A stretch of 64,000 nt of DNA from Sphingomonas sabuli (GCF_014352855.1 NZ_CP060697.1:868001-932000); one strand, 5' to 3'; positions 44,290-54,912 are shown, counted from the stretch's first letter. A program made the numbers and translations. Notes: generated by a model from the letters alone, not told the origin.

Positions 44290-46062
44290 CTAGCTCGGGT
44301 CGACCAGCTTCAGGTACAATTCGCGCAAGTGCTTTTGTGGCACTTCGGCGGGGGCGTTCATCATCAAATCTTCCGCTTTCTGGTTCATCGGGAAGAGGAT
44401 GACCTCGCGGATGTTGGGTTCGTCCGCCAGCAGCATGACGATCCGGTCGATGCCCGGCGCGGAGCCGCCGTGCGGCGGGGCGCCGAACTTGAAGGCGTTG
44501 ATCATGCCGGAGAAATTTTCGTCCACCTCAGCCTTCGAATAGCCGGCGATCTCGAACGCCTTGTACATGATGTCCGGGCGGTGGTTCCGGATCGCGCCGG
44601 ACGACAGCTCCACCCCGTTGCAGACGATGTCATATTGCCAGGCGAGGATATCGAGCGGGTCCTTGCTTTCCAGCGCGTCCAGCCCACCCTGCGGCATCGA
44701 GAAGGGGTTGTGGCTGAAGTCGATCTTCTTCGCCTGCTCGTCATATTCATACATTGGGAAATCAACGATCCAGCAAAAGCGGAACGCGCCCTGTTCGATC
44801 AGGTCGAGCTGCTCGGCGACGCGGGTCCGCGCTGCGCCGGCCAGCTTGGCCGCCTCCGCTTCCTTGCCGGCCGCGAAGAAGATGCCATCGTCAGGGCCAA
44901 GACCCATTTCGTCGGCCAGCTTGTCCATGCCTTCGGTGCCGTGGTTCTTGGCGATGGGGCCGCCCCATTCGCCGCCCTTGCGGGTGGCGTAGCCAAGGCC
45001 GGCATAGCCTTCGCCGCGGGCCCAGTCGTTCATGTCGTCGAAGAACTTGCGGCTCTTGTCGGCAGTGCCGGGCGCCGGGACCGCGCGGACGAAGCCGCCG
45101 CCATCGACGATCTTGGCGAAGAGGCCAAAGCCCGATCCGGTGAAATGCCCGCCGACGTCGTGGACCAGCAATGGGTTGCGCAGGTCCGGCTTGTCAGAGC
45201 CATATTTCAGCATTGCTTCCTTGTACGGAATGCGCGGGAAGGCGCCCTGGGTGACCTCGCGGCCGTCGGCAAATTCCTCGAACACGCCGGCCAGCACCGG
45301 CTCGATCGCCGCGAACACGTCGTCCTGCGTGACGAAACTCATCTCGAAGTCGAGCTGGTAGAATTCGCCGGGCGAGCGGTCGGCGCGGGCGTCTTCGTCG
45401 CGGAAACAGGGCGCGATCTGGAAGTAGCGGTCGAAGCCGGCGACCATGATCAGCTGCTTGAACATCTGCGGCGCCTGCGGGAGCGCGTAGAATTTGCCCG
45501 GATGAACCCGGCTGGGCACCAGATAGTCGCGCGCGCCTTCGGGGCTGCTGGCGGTCAGGATCGGGGTCTGGAATTCCGTGAATCCCTGGTCGATCATGCG
45601 CCGCCGGATCGACGCGATGACCGCCGAGCGGAGCAGGATATTGGCGTGCAGCCGATCGCGGCGCAGGTCGAGATAGCGATAGCGAAGGCGGGTCTCCTCC
45701 GGATATTCGGCATCGCCCGCCACCGGCATAGGCAGCTCCGCGGCGCTCGACTGCACCTCCACCTCACGCGCGACCAGTTCGATCTCGCCGGTCGGCAGCT
45801 TCGGGTTCACCGCCTCACCCGAACGGGCGACGACCTCGGCCGTGACCGTGATGACCGACTCGACCCGCAGCGAATCGAGCAACCCCTGCACCGGATTATC
45901 CTCGTCGGCGACGATCTGCGTGATCCCGTAGTGGTCGCGCAGGTCGATGAAGAGCACCCCGCCGTGGTCGCGGCGGCGATGGATCCAGCCGGACAGGCGC
46001 ACCGTCTTGCCGACGTCGGCGGCGCGCAGTTCGGCGCAATTATGGGTGCGGTAGGCGTGCAT
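44290..46062 (-). CDS. aspS: Aspartyl-tRNA synthetase
   Basis: This 590-aa protein charges tRNA-Asp (or tRNA-Asp/Asn). It has the N-terminal OB anticodon-binding domain ([20 protein letters not shown]), class II motifs ([56 protein letters not shown]), the bacterial GAD insertion (~residues 290-420) and motif 3 [20 protein letters not shown]. It is probably of the discriminating or non-discriminating bacterial type; that depends on whether a gatCAB is present elsewhere. Confidence 0.97.
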   Translation of the reverse strand: MHAYRTHNCAELRAADVGKTVRLSGWIHRRRDHGGVLFIDLRDHYGITQIVADEDNPVQGLLDSLRVESVITVTAEVVARSGEAVNPKLPTGEIELVAREVEVQSSAAELPMPVAGDAEYPEETRLRYRYLDLRRDRLHANILLRSAVIASIRRRMIDQGFTEFQTPILTASSPEGARDYLVPSRVHPGKFYALPQAPQMFKQLIMVAGFDRYFQIAPCFRDEDARADRSPGEFYQLDFEMSFVTQDDVFAAIEPVLAGVFEEFADGREVTQGAFPRIPYKEAMLKYGSDKPDLRNPLLVHDVGGHFTGSGFGLFAKIVDGGGFVRAVPAPGTADKSRKFFDDMNDWARGEGYAGLGYATRKGGEWGGPIAKNHGTEGMDKLADEMGLGPDDGIFFAAGKEAEAAKLAGAARTRVAEQLDLIEQGAFRFCWIVDFPMYEYDEQAKKIDFSHNPFSMPQGGLDALESKDPLDILAWQYDIVCNGVELSSGAIRNHRPDIMYKAFEIAGYSKAEVDENFSGMINAFKFGAPPHGGSAPGIDRIVMLLADEPNIREVILFPMNQKAEDLMMNAPAEVPQKHLRELYLKLVDPS

Positions 46063-46175
46063 GATGGGTCAGCTTCCGAAGGGTGTGATAGTGCCGGGGA
46101 ATTCGGTGGAGCGCTTCGCCAGTCAGCTACCACTTTGTCAAGGCGTCAGGGCGCGCTATGGGCGCCGCAACACTC

Positions 46176-47363
46176 ATGAAAATTCACCCCTTAATCACCC
46201 AGACCGCCCCGCTTACCGAACTGGTCGAGCGGTTGTCGAAGCACCCGTTCGTCGCCGTGGACACCGAGTTCATGCGCGAAAACAGCTATTGGCCCGAACT
46301 GTGCCTGATCCAGATCGCGTCCACCGAGGAAGCGGCGGCGATCGATCCGCTGGCGGAAGGTCTCGACCTCACCCCCCTGCTCGACCTGCTGGTCGACAAT
46401 CCCGAAGTGCTGAAGGTCTTCCACGCCGGCAGCCAGGATCTGGAGATTATCCATAACCTGACCGGCAAGGTGCCCGTGCCCCTGTTCGATACGCAGGTTG
46501 CGGCGATGGCCTTGGGGCATGGCGAACAGGTGGGATATTCGAACCTGATCGAATCGATGCTAGGCCACAGTCTCGACAAGGGCGCGCGCTTTACCGACTG
46601 GAGCCGGCGGCCGCTCGACAAGCGACAGATCGATTACGCGATCGCCGACGTCACGCACTTGTCCAAGGTCTTCCCGCGGCTGCTCGAGAAATTGAAGAAG
46701 ACCGGGCGCGGCGGCTGGCTGGACGAGGAGATGGAGCGCCTGTCCGATACGTCCAGCTTCGCCTTCCCGCCGGAAGACGCGTGGAAGCGGTTGCGGCTGC
46801 CCAGCCGCAACCCGGCGGTATTGGGGCGGTTGAAGGCCCTGGCCGGCTGGCGCGAGACCGAGGCGCGGACCAAGAACATTCCGCGCGGCCGGATCGTCAA
46901 GGACGATACGCTGGTCGAACTGGCCGCTCATCCGCCCAAGAAGCAGGACGATCTGGGCAAGGTTCGCGGCCTGTCCGCGGGTTGGCGCACCAACGATATC
47001 GGCGTCCGGCTGATGGAGGCGCTGGCCGTTTCCGAGCCGCTCGGCCAGGACGAAATGCCGTCCAAGGAGCCACGCCGCCCGGGTTTGACCAAGGACGCCG
47101 CGCTGGTCAGCGACCTGCTCAAGCTGCTGCTCAAGATTCGGGCCAAGGAATCGGGCGTCGCGCCGAAGCTGATCGCGCGCAGCGACGATCTCGAATCGCT
47201 CGCCGCCGGGGTGCGCGACCTCAAGATGCTGTCGGGCTGGCGGTTCGAGGAATTCGGCCGCGATGCCCTCGACCTGGTCGAAGGGCGGCTTGGTTTCGCG
47301 ATCGAGAACGGCAAGCTCAAGATGAGCCGGCTGGCGGAAAAGGTCGAAGAACCGACGGCCTAG
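46176..47363 (+). CDS. rnd: Ribonuclease D
   Basis: This 395-aa protein trims tRNA 3' ends. The DEDDy exonuclease domain shows FVAVDTEFMRENSYWPELCL (Exo I Asp/Glu), VLKVFHAGSQDLEIIHNLTG (Exo II) and QIDYAIADVTHLSKVFPRLL (Exo III Tyr/Asp), then an HRDC-type domain (~210-290) and a second helical domain. ATG 46176 (MKIHPLI) is preferred over 46158. It diverges from aspS. The stop shares CTAG with convergent hda inside a dyad. Confidence 0.94.
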   Translation: MKIHPLITQTAPLTELVERLSKHPFVAVDTEFMRENSYWPELCLIQIASTEEAAAIDPLAEGLDLTPLLDLLVDNPEVLKVFHAGSQDLEIIHNLTGKVPVPLFDTQVAAMALGHGEQVGYSNLIESMLGHSLDKGARFTDWSRRPLDKRQIDYAIADVTHLSKVFPRLLEKLKKTGRGGWLDEEMERLSDTSSFAFPPEDAWKRLRLPSRNPAVLGRLKALAGWRETEARTKNIPRGRIVKDDTLVELAAHPPKKQDDLGKVRGLSAGWRTNDIGVRLMEALAVSEPLGQDEMPSKEPRRPGLTKDAALVSDLLKLLLKIRAKESGVAPKLIARSDDLESLAAGVRDLKMLSGWRFEEFGRDALDLVEGRLGFAIENGKLKMSRLAEKVEEPTA

Positions 47364-47369
47364 CCGTCG
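47353..47369. terminator. Dyad centred on the shared CTAG stops of rnd and hda (possible bidirectional terminator)
   Basis: CGACGGC and GCCGTCG flank CTA, giving a perfect 7-bp stem on either strand exactly over both stop codons. No T-tract is present, so it may be only weakly terminating. Confidence 0.35.
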
Positions 47370-47977
47370 ATCGTCCCCGCATCGATCAATGCCTTGCGGA
47401 CCGTCGGCAGGCTGAGCCGCGCCCGTTCCGCGATCGCGAAGCGGTCGACGATCTCAACCGCCCGTTCCGCCGTCCAGTAATCGCGGTGCAGCCGCTCGGC
47501 CATGAAACGCAGCGCCTCGCGCGGGATGTGCAGGCCGCGGTCCGCGAAATGCAGTTCGATCAGCGCCTGGAACATCGCATCGTCCGGGTCCTCCACGCGG
47601 GCCACTGGCGTCACCGCGATACGGGTGCGCAGGTCGGGCAGCGCAATGTCCCAGGCGGGAGGCACCTGGTCGACGATCATCACCAGCGGCCGGCCGCTTT
47701 CCTGGGCCGCGTTCCAGGCGTGAAAGAGCTCTTCCTCGTCGGCCCGCTCCGCCTGGTCGACCAGCTTTCCCTGCACGCGCTCGACGAAGCTGCGCGCCAG
47801 CAAGCTGCGCCCCGAACGGCGCGGACCGGTCAGCAGGGTCGCCTTGACCGGCCACATGCTCCAGGTGCGGAAATGATCGAACGCGGCCCGGTTGGCAGGC
47901 GTCACGATCAGGCGCGAATCCCCCTGGCTTTGCGGCCAGTCGAGCGGGAGCGCGATTTGCTCCCTGCCTGCGCTCAC
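47360..47977 (-). CDS. hda: DnaA regulatory inactivator-like protein (Hda family)
   Basis: This 205-aa protein is a short DnaA-like AAA protein. It starts with GTG 47977, has a clamp-binding-type N-terminal peptide (QIALPLDWPQ), a degenerate P-loop LLTGPRRSGRSLLA with Arg instead of Lys, as in Hda proteins, a Walker B-like LVMIVDQVPP and a C-terminal AAA lid (ERLHRDYWTAERAVEIVDRF). With the sliding clamp it promotes ATP hydrolysis by DnaA and so limits initiation. It overlaps the DUF2066 gene by 4 bp. Confidence 0.88.
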   Translation of the reverse strand: MSAGREQIALPLDWPQSQGDSRLIVTPANRAAFDHFRTWSMWPVKATLLTGPRRSGRSLLARSFVERVQGKLVDQAERADEEELFHAWNAAQESGRPLVMIVDQVPPAWDIALPDLRTRIAVTPVARVEDPDDAMFQALIELHFADRGLHIPREALRFMAERLHRDYWTAERAVEIVDRFAIAERARLSLPTVRKALIDAGTIDG

Positions 47978-49299
47978 CCCAGTTCCGCCCGTTCGGACGA
48001 CCCGGTGGCGGGCACGCGAAGGGCCGCGGACGGCTCGGTCTGGTTGGCCGGAGCCTGCGGCTGCGTCGGCTGCGGCTGCGGTTGCGCGGGCCGCTGTTCC
48101 GCCGGCGGTTCGGGCCGCCGGACGAACAGTCGAACCTGGCCGCCGCTGACTTCGGCGCCCCATCCGCGAGAGGTGAGGATCGCGACCAGCCGCCCGACAT
48201 CCCCGCGATAGCTGACGTTGAAGTAACTGGTGTCGCCAAGCGCAATGTTGAGTTGGTCGACCCTTGCAACGCCCGGCACGGCGCGCAGGTGGGCAAAGGC
48301 ACTGTTATACGTTGCCGCGTTGGGAGCGGTGACGCCGATGCGATAGGTCGTAGGCGCGGCCTTCGCCTTCTTCTCCGCCACTTCCTCTTCAAGCGGTGGC
48401 GGCGGCGGTTCGGGCAGGTTGAGGCTCGAATCACGGGCCAGCGCGCCGGCGTCGTAAGCTGTCGTGAACAGCGCATCCATCTGCTGGACCCCGCGCTCCA
48501 TCATTTGCGGAATGGCGGCGCTGTTCGGGGCGGTAAGTTCGAATCCGCCGACGATTTCGCCGTCGGGCCCGTGGCGCGCGATGAAGCGCGCGCGCGCCGG
48601 CCCGCCGGGATACAGGCGGTGAACGTTGACCTCGGCGACGAGGATGTCGGCTGCACCGTACAGATCGAGGATATTGCGCCACCAGCCGCGGCCGGGGCGA
48701 CGCGCCTGCGCGGCGTTGATGAGCAGCGGATCGACGCCCTGCCCGCTAACCCGGACATAGTCGATGGCGCTTTGCGACGTGCGGAACTGGGCCCAGGCCC
48801 GCTGCCACGGGTTGCGCAATTCGAGGCTGGTTGCCGAACCGCCGGTAATCGTCACCGGGATCAGCAGCATCGGTTGCGACCGGCGGGTCTGCCCGCCGAT
48901 GCCCAGCAATTCGCCTGCCCGCGCCCGGTCGAACAGGATGCCCAGATCCGCGATGTACCGATTTGGGCCGATCTGTTCGCGTTCGACGATGATCGAGGAG
49001 ACAATCGTGTCGAGCGTCGCGTCCGACAGGTTCGGTGCCTGCGATTCGGGCAGCTTGTGGCTCTTGGCCCACAGTTTCTTGAAGCCCAGCCGCTGCGCGA
49101 CGCGCCAGCCGGCGTAGCGCGATTCCTGCGGGGTCTTGCCGCCGACATCGACGTGCAGCCCGCCGATCTCCAGCGTCCCGGAACTGTCGAGAGGCGGAAT
49201 GCCGCGCTCGGTCGCCTCCATCTGCGCATAGACGCCCCCTGCGGCGACGATGCCGAGGAGCGCCAGGATTGCAGCAAGGAAAATCGGGCGGCGAGCCAT
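47974..49299 (-). CDS. DUF2066 domain protein, exported
   Basis: This 441-aa protein starts at ATG 49299 with a signal peptide ([20 protein letters not shown]). The DUF2066 pattern follows: [40 protein letters not shown] and [22 protein letters not shown]-terminal Pro/Gln-rich tail ([20 protein letters not shown]) ends the protein. The family is conserved upstream of hda and opposite purM in alphaproteobacteria; its role is unknown. The open frame up to 49383 overlaps the purM start on the other strand and is not used. Confidence 0.85.
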   Translation of the reverse strand: MARRPIFLAAILALLGIVAAGGVYAQMEATERGIPPLDSSGTLEIGGLHVDVGGKTPQESRYAGWRVAQRLGFKKLWAKSHKLPESQAPNLSDATLDTIVSSIIVEREQIGPNRYIADLGILFDRARAGELLGIGGQTRRSQPMLLIPVTITGGSATSLELRNPWQRAWAQFRTSQSAIDYVRVSGQGVDPLLINAAQARRPGRGWWRNILDLYGAADILVAEVNVHRLYPGGPARARFIARHGPDGEIVGGFELTAPNSAAIPQMMERGVQQMDALFTTAYDAGALARDSSLNLPEPPPPPLEEEVAEKKAKAAPTTYRIGVTAPNAATYNSAFAHLRAVPGVARVDQLNIALGDTSYFNVSYRGDVGRLVAILTSRGWGAEVSGGQVRLFVRRPEPPAEQRPAQPQPQPTQPQAPANQTEPSAALRVPATGSSERAELG

Positions 49300-49363
49300 T
49301 GCAGTGGGCTTTTGGCGAGAACGGCGTGGAAATCCAAGCGGCTTGTGGCTAGGCGGCTGCCCA

Positions 49364-50428
49364 ATGGCAAAAAAGCCCCTCACTTATGCCGACGCCGGCG
49401 TGTCGATCGCGGCCGGCAATGCGCTGGTCAAGGCAATCGGCCCGCTGGCGCGTTCGACCGCCCGTCCCGGCGCCGATGCGGAGCTTGGCGGCTTCGGCGG
49501 CGTGTTCGATCCCAAGGCAGCGGGTTTCAAGGATCCGTTGCTGGTCGCAGCCAATGACGGGGTCGGCACGAAGCTCAAGCTGGCGATCGACCTCGATAAC
49601 CATGCCGGGGTCGGCATCGATCTGGTCGCCATGTGCGCAAACGATCTGATCGTGCAGGGCGCCGAACCGCTCTTCTTCCTCGATTATTTCGCGACCGGCT
49701 CGCTGCGTCCGGACATCGCCGAAGCGGTTGTCGAATCGATTGCCGAGGGGTGCAAGCAGGCGGGCTGCGCGCTGATTGGCGGCGAGACGGCGGAAATGCC
49801 GGGGATGTACGCCGAAGGCGATTACGACCTGGCCGGCTTCTGCGTCGGGGCGGTGGAACGCGGCGAATTGCTCGACGGAAGCAAGGTCGCCCCGGGCGAC
49901 GTCATCGTCGGGATCGCCAGTTCGGGCGTGCACAGTAACGGCTTTTCGCTGGTCCGGCGGATCATTGCCGACTCCGGCCTGGACCTGCACGACCATGGCG
50001 AAGCGCTGCTTCGGCCGACACGCATCTACGTCAAGCCGTTATTGCCGCTGGTCCGCGACGGCCTGGTGCACGGTCTTTCCCACATCACCGGCGGCGGCCT
50101 GCTCGAAAACGTGCCGCGGGTGCTGCCCGAAGGCGCGCGCGCCGAGATCGACGTTGCCACGTGGGACTTTCCGCCGCTGTTCCAGCTGTTGCAGGATGGC
50201 GGCGCGGTCGCGCCGGAAGAAATGGCGCGCACCTTCAACTGCGGGATCGGCATGGTGGCCATCGTCGCGGAGGCGGACGCGGACGCGGTCGTCGCTCGGC
50301 TGGAACAGGCGGGCGAGCAAGCCCGTGTCATCGGCACGATCGTCGCGGGCCAACGCGGCTGCACGGTCAGCGGTGCGGCCGGCAGCTGGGCGTCTTCCAA
50401 GGACTGGACGGCCAGCCACGATGCCTGA
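49364..50428 (+). CDS. purM: Phosphoribosylformylglycinamidine cyclo-ligase (AIR synthetase)
   Basis: This 354-aa protein forms the imidazole ring in purine synthesis. It shows [20 protein letters not shown], the Gly-rich [40 protein letters not shown], the metal/substrate segment [20 protein letters not shown] and [15 protein letters not shown]. It starts at ATG 49364 ([12 protein letters not shown]); the earlier in-frame extension is not supported. It diverges from DUF2066 and overlaps purN by 8 bp. Confidence 0.97.
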   Translation: MAKKPLTYADAGVSIAAGNALVKAIGPLARSTARPGADAELGGFGGVFDPKAAGFKDPLLVAANDGVGTKLKLAIDLDNHAGVGIDLVAMCANDLIVQGAEPLFFLDYFATGSLRPDIAEAVVESIAEGCKQAGCALIGGETAEMPGMYAEGDYDLAGFCVGAVERGELLDGSKVAPGDVIVGIASSGVHSNGFSLVRRIIADSGLDLHDHGEALLRPTRIYVKPLLPLVRDGLVHGLSHITGGGLLENVPRVLPEGARAEIDVATWDFPPLFQLLQDGGAVAPEEMARTFNCGIGMVAIVAEADADAVVARLEQAGEQARVIGTIVAGQRGCTVSGAAGSWASSKDWTASHDA

Positions 50429-50990
50429 CGCACGGCGGGTTGCCGTGCTCATTTCCGGGCGAGGCAGCAACATGCGGGCGCTGGTCGAGCAGGCCGACGG
50501 CTATGACGTCGTGCTGGTCGCGTCCAACAAGCCGCAAGCCGCCGGCCTTGCCTGGGCCGAGGGTCGCGGACTGGCCACCTGGGCCCTCGACACGCGCGGC
50601 GTTGCCAAGCCCGAATGGGAGGCGTTTCTGGACGAGGCGCTGGCCGACCATGGCGTCGGGATGATCGCGCTGGCCGGGTTCATGCGGCTGTTGAGCGGCG
50701 ACTTCACCCGGCGATGGGCCGGCCGGATCGTCAATATCCACCCGTCCCTGCTGCCCAAGTATCGCGGGCTCGACACGCATAACCGAGCGATCGAGGCCGG
50801 CGACGCGGCAGGCGGATGCAGCGTTCACCTGGTGACCGAAGAGCTCGACGCCGGGGACGTCATCGCGCAGGCCGAAGTGCCCATCCTGCCCGGCGACGAC
50901 GCGGACGCGCTCGCCAGCCGCGTGCTGGCGGCCGAACACCAGCTTTACCCGCGCGCTCTGTCCGCGTTCGTCAAGGCGAGCATCGCCTAG
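50421..50990 (+). CDS. purN: Phosphoribosylglycinamide formyltransferase
   Basis: This 189-aa protein transfers a formyl group from 10-formyl-THF in purine synthesis. It has [20 protein letters not shown] at the N-terminus, the catalytic pair in [20 protein letters not shown] (Asn and His) and [20 protein letters not shown] (Asp). The start lies 8 bp inside purM, giving translational coupling. Confidence 0.96.
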   Translation: MPDARRVAVLISGRGSNMRALVEQADGYDVVLVASNKPQAAGLAWAEGRGLATWALDTRGVAKPEWEAFLDEALADHGVGMIALAGFMRLLSGDFTRRWAGRIVNIHPSLLPKYRGLDTHNRAIEAGDAAGGCSVHLVTEELDAGDVIAQAEVPILPGDDADALASRVLAAEHQLYPRALSAFVKASIA

Positions 50991-51036
50991 CCCCCAAAAC
51001 TGGACAGCGCGGCTGAACTATGCCGCATTGTCGCCG

Positions 51037-52470
51037 ATGCAGCCGCTGCACATCCTGACTACCGCCGTGCTGTTCCTGGCGGTTGCCGCGACGCTCGTGC
51101 GTGCCATCCTGCGACCGCACCGCGAGCCTGCGGCGCGCCTGGCCTGGGTGCTGACCATCATCGCCGTTCCAGTGATCGGCGTGCTCGCCTACCTGCTCGT
51201 CGGCGAAGCGCGGGTCAGCATTCGCCGCAAGGAACGCGGGCGGGAGATCGATCGCTGCCTGCCCCGCCCGCCCGGCGATTCGGAAGCGCACCGCACGCTG
51301 CAAGGTGGACCGCATTACGCGCCGTTCGCGCTGGCGCGGAGCATCAATGACCTCAATCCGGTCGGCGGCAATTCGGCGACTCTGGCCGCCGACAGCGTTG
51401 CAGCGGTCGACCAGATGTGCGCCGACATCGACGCCGCCCGATCGACCGTCCACGCCAGTTTCTACATCTGGCTCGACGACACCAGCGGCATGAAGATCCA
51501 GCGCGCCTTCATTCGCGCTGCCAGGCGCGGCGTGCAGGTGCGGGTCATCGCCGATGCACTCGGCTCGCGCGCGTTCATCGGAACGGATCATTGGCAGGAA
51601 CTTTGCGAATCGGGCGCGCAGGCCCGCCGCGCCCTGCCCTTACGCAACGTGATCGAAACCGTGATCCGCGGCCGGGTCGACCTGCGCAATCACCGCAAGT
51701 CGCTGATTGTCGACAACCGCATCGCCTGGGTCGGCAGCCAGAACGCCGCCGACCCGGAATTCCGGATCAAGCCGCACTTCGCGCCATGGGTCGACGTGAT
51801 GACGCGCTGGGAAGGACCGATTGCGCGGCACTGCCAGTTGCTGTTCGCGTCGGACTGGATGAGCGAGGGCGGCGACGACCTTAGCGGACTGCTGGAGGGG
51901 CCGGAGCCGGAGCGGACGGGCGATATCGTCGCGCAGGTCATCGGCACGGGACCGACCTTGCGCTTCGACGCGATGCAGACGGCCTTTGCCGAGCTGATTC
52001 ACGCCGCGGAACAGGAATTGGTCGTCACCACGCCGTACTTCGTGCCGGACGAACTGCTGATGTATGCGCTAACCGCTGCGGCGCAGCGCGGGGTGCGGGT
52101 AGTGCTGATCCTGCCCAAGCGCATCGACAGCCGGATCGTAGCCGCGACGTGCCGCAGCTATTTCCTCGAGCTGCTGGAGGCCGGGGTGGAGATCCAGCTG
52201 TACACCCGCGGACTGCTGCACGCGAAGACGATGATCGCCGACAATCGGGTCGGGCTGGTCGGGTCGGCCAACCTCGACCGGCGCAGCTTCGAGCTGAACT
52301 TTGAAAATAACATCCTGTTCGCCAACGCTGTCTTCGCGCGGACGATGCGCAGCCGGCAGGACAGCTACCTTGCCGATTGCGTGCAGGTGACGGCGGACGA
52401 AATGGCCAACCGCAGCCCGCTAGACCGGCTGTGGTGCAACTTCCTGGCGATGATGAGCCCGCTACTCTGA
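51037..52470 (+). CDS. Cardiolipin synthase-like phospholipase D protein
   Basis: This 477-aa protein has two N-terminal membrane helices (HILTTAVLFLAVAATLVRAI, LAWVLTIIAVPVIGVLAYLL) and two HKD motifs: NHRKSLIVDNRIAWVGSQNA and LHAKTMIADNRVGLVGSANL. This is the bacterial cardiolipin synthase (Cls) layout, condensing two phosphatidylglycerol molecules in the inner membrane. ATG 51037 is chosen over a TTG 9 bp upstream. Confidence 0.92.
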   Translation: MQPLHILTTAVLFLAVAATLVRAILRPHREPAARLAWVLTIIAVPVIGVLAYLLVGEARVSIRRKERGREIDRCLPRPPGDSEAHRTLQGGPHYAPFALARSINDLNPVGGNSATLAADSVAAVDQMCADIDAARSTVHASFYIWLDDTSGMKIQRAFIRAARRGVQVRVIADALGSRAFIGTDHWQELCESGAQARRALPLRNVIETVIRGRVDLRNHRKSLIVDNRIAWVGSQNAADPEFRIKPHFAPWVDVMTRWEGPIARHCQLLFASDWMSEGGDDLSGLLEGPEPERTGDIVAQVIGTGPTLRFDAMQTAFAELIHAAEQELVVTTPYFVPDELLMYALTAAAQRGVRVVLILPKRIDSRIVAATCRSYFLELLEAGVEIQLYTRGLLHAKTMIADNRVGLVGSANLDRRSFELNFENNILFANAVFARTMRSRQDSYLADCVQVTADEMANRSPLDRLWCNFLAMMSPLL

Positions 52471-52473
52471 ACG

Positions 52474-52860
52474 TCAGTCGACCGGGTCCATCCCCGGCGG
52501 CGTGTAGGTGAATTCGGCGCGCAGACCGTCGGGATCGGGGATGAACAGCGCATGCGACCCGCCCAGCTCCTGCACCGGCTGGATATCCAGCCCGGCCTCG
52601 ATCAACCGGTCACGCAGGCGGTCGACGGCCTCCACGCTGGGCATGGCCATGCCCCAATGGTTGAGGCCCGCTCCATAGCGTTCGTAGGGCGTCGTCCCCG
52701 GCTTTGCTTCCCCGAACTGGAGGAAGAAGCCATCGCCGTCGGTCCAGATACGATCGTTGACCTGGGTGAAGCCGGCGATGGGCAGGAGCGTCCCGTAATG
52801 GGCGCGGTACGCCGCCCAGTCGGAGACGAGGATCGTCAGATGATCGACCCGGACGCCCAT
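52474..52860 (-). CDS. VOC (glyoxalase/bleomycin-resistance) family protein
   Basis: This 128-aa protein starts GVRVDHLTILVSDWAAYRAH and ends with LGGSHALFIPDPDGLRAEFT, the metal-site strands of the vicinal-oxygen-chelate fold with His near the start and Glu near the end. Substrate unknown. It lies downstream of ndk on the same strand with 3 bp between. Confidence 0.85.
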   Translation of the reverse strand: MGVRVDHLTILVSDWAAYRAHYGTLLPIAGFTQVNDRIWTDGDGFFLQFGEAKPGTTPYERYGAGLNHWGMAMPSVEAVDRLRDRLIEAGLDIQPVQELGGSHALFIPDPDGLRAEFTYTPPGMDPVD

Positions 52861-52863
52861 GCG

Positions 52864-53286
52864 TCAGCCGACGATTTCTTCCGGCTGGAAGAAATAATCG
52901 ATCTCGATCTTGGCGTTGTCGTCGCTGTCCGAACCGTGGACCGAATTTTCGCCGATCGACAGGGCATGTTCCTTGCGGATCGTGCCGTCCGCCGCTTCGG
53001 CGGGATTGGTCGCGCCCATGGCGTCGCGGTTGCGCTTCACGGCGTCTTCGCCTTCCAGCACCTGGACGACGACAGGTTCGCTGATCATGAAATCGACCAG
53101 TTCGCCAAAGAAGGGGCGGTCCTTGTGGACGGCGTAGAAACCTTCGGCCTGTTCCCTGGACATGTGGATGCGCTTCGACGCGACGACGCGGAGGCCCGCA
53201 TCTTCCAGCATCTTGGTGACCGCGCCGGTCAGGTTGCGGCGGGTGGCATCGGGCTTGATGATCGAAAAGGTGCGCGTGACGGCCAT
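52864..53286 (-). CDS. ndk: Nucleoside diphosphate kinase
   Basis: This 140-aa protein starts at ATG 53286 ([20 protein letters not shown]). The active-site His lies in [25 protein letters not shown] [18 protein letters not shown] (NSVHGSDS). It balances NDP/NTP pools. Length and order of motifs are normal. Confidence 0.97.
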   Translation of the reverse strand: MAVTRTFSIIKPDATRRNLTGAVTKMLEDAGLRVVASKRIHMSREQAEGFYAVHKDRPFFGELVDFMISEPVVVQVLEGEDAVKRNRDAMGATNPAEAADGTIRKEHALSIGENSVHGSDSDDNAKIEIDYFFQPEEIVG

Positions 53287-53393
53287 GGCCGGACGGTCTC
53301 CTGCAAACGGGGGTTGGGATTGGCCGCAGCGCCTAGCGGCAGGCGCTGGTCGCGGCAAGTGCCGCGTCGAAGGCGGCGAGCCCGTCTGCTGAG

Positions 53394-53432
53394 GACAAAA
53401 GAAAGGCGGCGGCGCCTTCCGGCACCGCCGCC
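53394..53432 (-). terminator. Rho-independent terminator of the flp gene
   Basis: On the minus strand GGCGGCGGTGCC pairs with GGCGCCGCCGCC around GGAA, followed by TTTCTTTTGTCC. The strong GC stem plus T-rich run lies 22 bp after the flp stop codon, the best terminator in the window. Confidence 0.8.
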
Positions 53433-53454
53433 CTCTTCGACTTACTCGTTCGGC

Positions 53455-53619
53455 TTAGCCGTCGAGCGCGTCGGAAACGTTCGTGAACGTCGTGTTCAGC
53501 GAGGTGCCGATACCCGACATCGCACCGATCGCCGCAACGGCGATGAGGGCTGCAATCAGGCCATACTCGATGGCGGTCGCACCTTCTTCGTTCTTAATCA
53601 GCTTGAGAAACTTGGCCAT
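53455..53619 (-). CDS. Flp-family type IVb pilin
   Basis: This 54-aa protein (MAKFLKLIKNEEGATAIEYG and a hydrophobic helix LIAALIAVAAIGAMSGIG) has the class IVb pilin form. A short basic leader ends at a Gly, followed by Ala-Thr-Ala-Ile-Glu-Tyr, in place of the usual prepilin cleavage pair. It is preceded by AGGAGA 7 bp from the ATG. No other pilus-assembly gene (tad/cpa) is visible nearby. Confidence 0.92.
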   Translation of the reverse strand: MAKFLKLIKNEEGATAIEYGLIAALIAVAAIGAMSGIGTSLNTTFTNVSDALDG

Positions 53620-53805
53620 TTCCGGTCTCCTCTAGGTTCCACTGGGAGGTAACTCCCCCACCTGCGCTCAAAGTGTTTCGCGTAGGTTGCCCAGAGGATT
53701 AGGCCCGAGACAGTTGAGAAACTCTTAAAGTGGCCGGTTTCGCGATTTTAACTTTTTGGCGGCGAAAAACCGGCTGTTAACTTCGCGCCGATACTATCGC
53801 CCGCG

Positions 53806-54912
53806 ATGTTTGCTTCCGAGTTAATGTGGGCATCCGCCCGGCGCGAATTGATCTGGTGCGGGCCGCTTGCCGGCCTGACTGCCATCGGTTTCCTGTGCGC
53901 GCTGTGGATTACCGCCGGAACCGGTGTGTCGGCGGCGGACATCGTCCTCGAATATTCAAAAGCGACCGCGCTGCTCGGAATCCTTGCTCTGTGCGGGGCC
54001 GCAGCCGTGCTGACCCTGGTGTTCGCCATCCGCCGCGACCCGACGCCGCTGAAGACGATGGGCAAGGTCGCGGGCGCGCACATGCGCTCCCCGACGCTGG
54101 TGGCCGCATCGCTGATCGGTACAGCCTGCACGATCGTCCTGATGGGCGCGTTCGGCGCGATGAAGATGCTGTTGCCGCTCTATCGCGAATTCGACTGGGA
54201 CGGCGCCTTTGCCCGTGCCGACCGGATGCTCCTTGGCGGGGTTGCGCCGTGGGAGATAACCCACGGCATCTTCGCCACTACCGCCGCGACGCGCGTGCTC
54301 GACGCCATCTATACCTTGTGGGTGCCGCTGCTGTTCTTCGCAGTGATCGTCGCGGCCTGTTCCAGCCCGGTCAAACGGGCCCGCTTCCTGCTAAGCTTCG
54401 GCGCCGCATGGCTGATCCTGGGCGTCGCGGGGGCCTATGGCCTTGCGTCGGCCGGCCCCTGCTACGCATTGTCGATCGGAGCCGACGGCGGGGCCGATTT
54501 CCAGCCGCTCATGGACCGGCTGCGCGGTGCCGGGTCGGGCGCGTCGCCGCTCAATGCCGTCATGTGGCAATCGACGCTGTGGAACGCGCACGTCACCGAA
54601 AATTACGGGTTTGCCATGGGCATTTCGGCAATGCCGTCGATGCACAATGCGATCACCATGCTTTATGCGCTCGCGCTGTGGAACGGGCGCCCGCTCTATC
54701 GTTACGGAACGGCGCTCTACGCGCTGATCATCCTCGTCGCGTCCGTGCACCTGGGGTGGCATTATCTGGTCGACGGGCTGGTCGCCTGGGCCGGCATGGC
54801 CGCGATCTGGTGGGCGGCGGGCGCCTATCTGCGGCGGGCTGGATATGCGGCGGCCGATCAGGCCATTGGCGAGCCGTCAGCCGAACCGGCGTCGGCACCC
54901 GCACTGGCCTAG
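53806..54912 (+). CDS. AUR1-like PAP2-superfamily membrane protein
   Basis: This 368-aa protein has about eight membrane helices. The PAP2/AUR1 catalytic motifs are ISAMPSMHNAITMLYALALW (Ser/His) and VHLGWHYLVDGLVAWAGMAA (His/Asp), typical of the PAP2_3 group that includes inositol phosphorylceramide synthases. The host group makes sphingolipids, so a transferase of a phosphoalcohol to a ceramide is possible; a plain phosphatase is equally so. It diverges from the flp gene across ~185 bp. Confidence 0.82.
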   Translation: MFASELMWASARRELIWCGPLAGLTAIGFLCALWITAGTGVSAADIVLEYSKATALLGILALCGAAAVLTLVFAIRRDPTPLKTMGKVAGAHMRSPTLVAASLIGTACTIVLMGAFGAMKMLLPLYREFDWDGAFARADRMLLGGVAPWEITHGIFATTAATRVLDAIYTLWVPLLFFAVIVAACSSPVKRARFLLSFGAAWLILGVAGAYGLASAGPCYALSIGADGGADFQPLMDRLRGAGSGASPLNAVMWQSTLWNAHVTENYGFAMGISAMPSMHNAITMLYALALWNGRPLYRYGTALYALIILVASVHLGWHYLVDGLVAWAGMAAIWWAAGAYLRRAGYAAADQAIGEPSAEPASAPALA

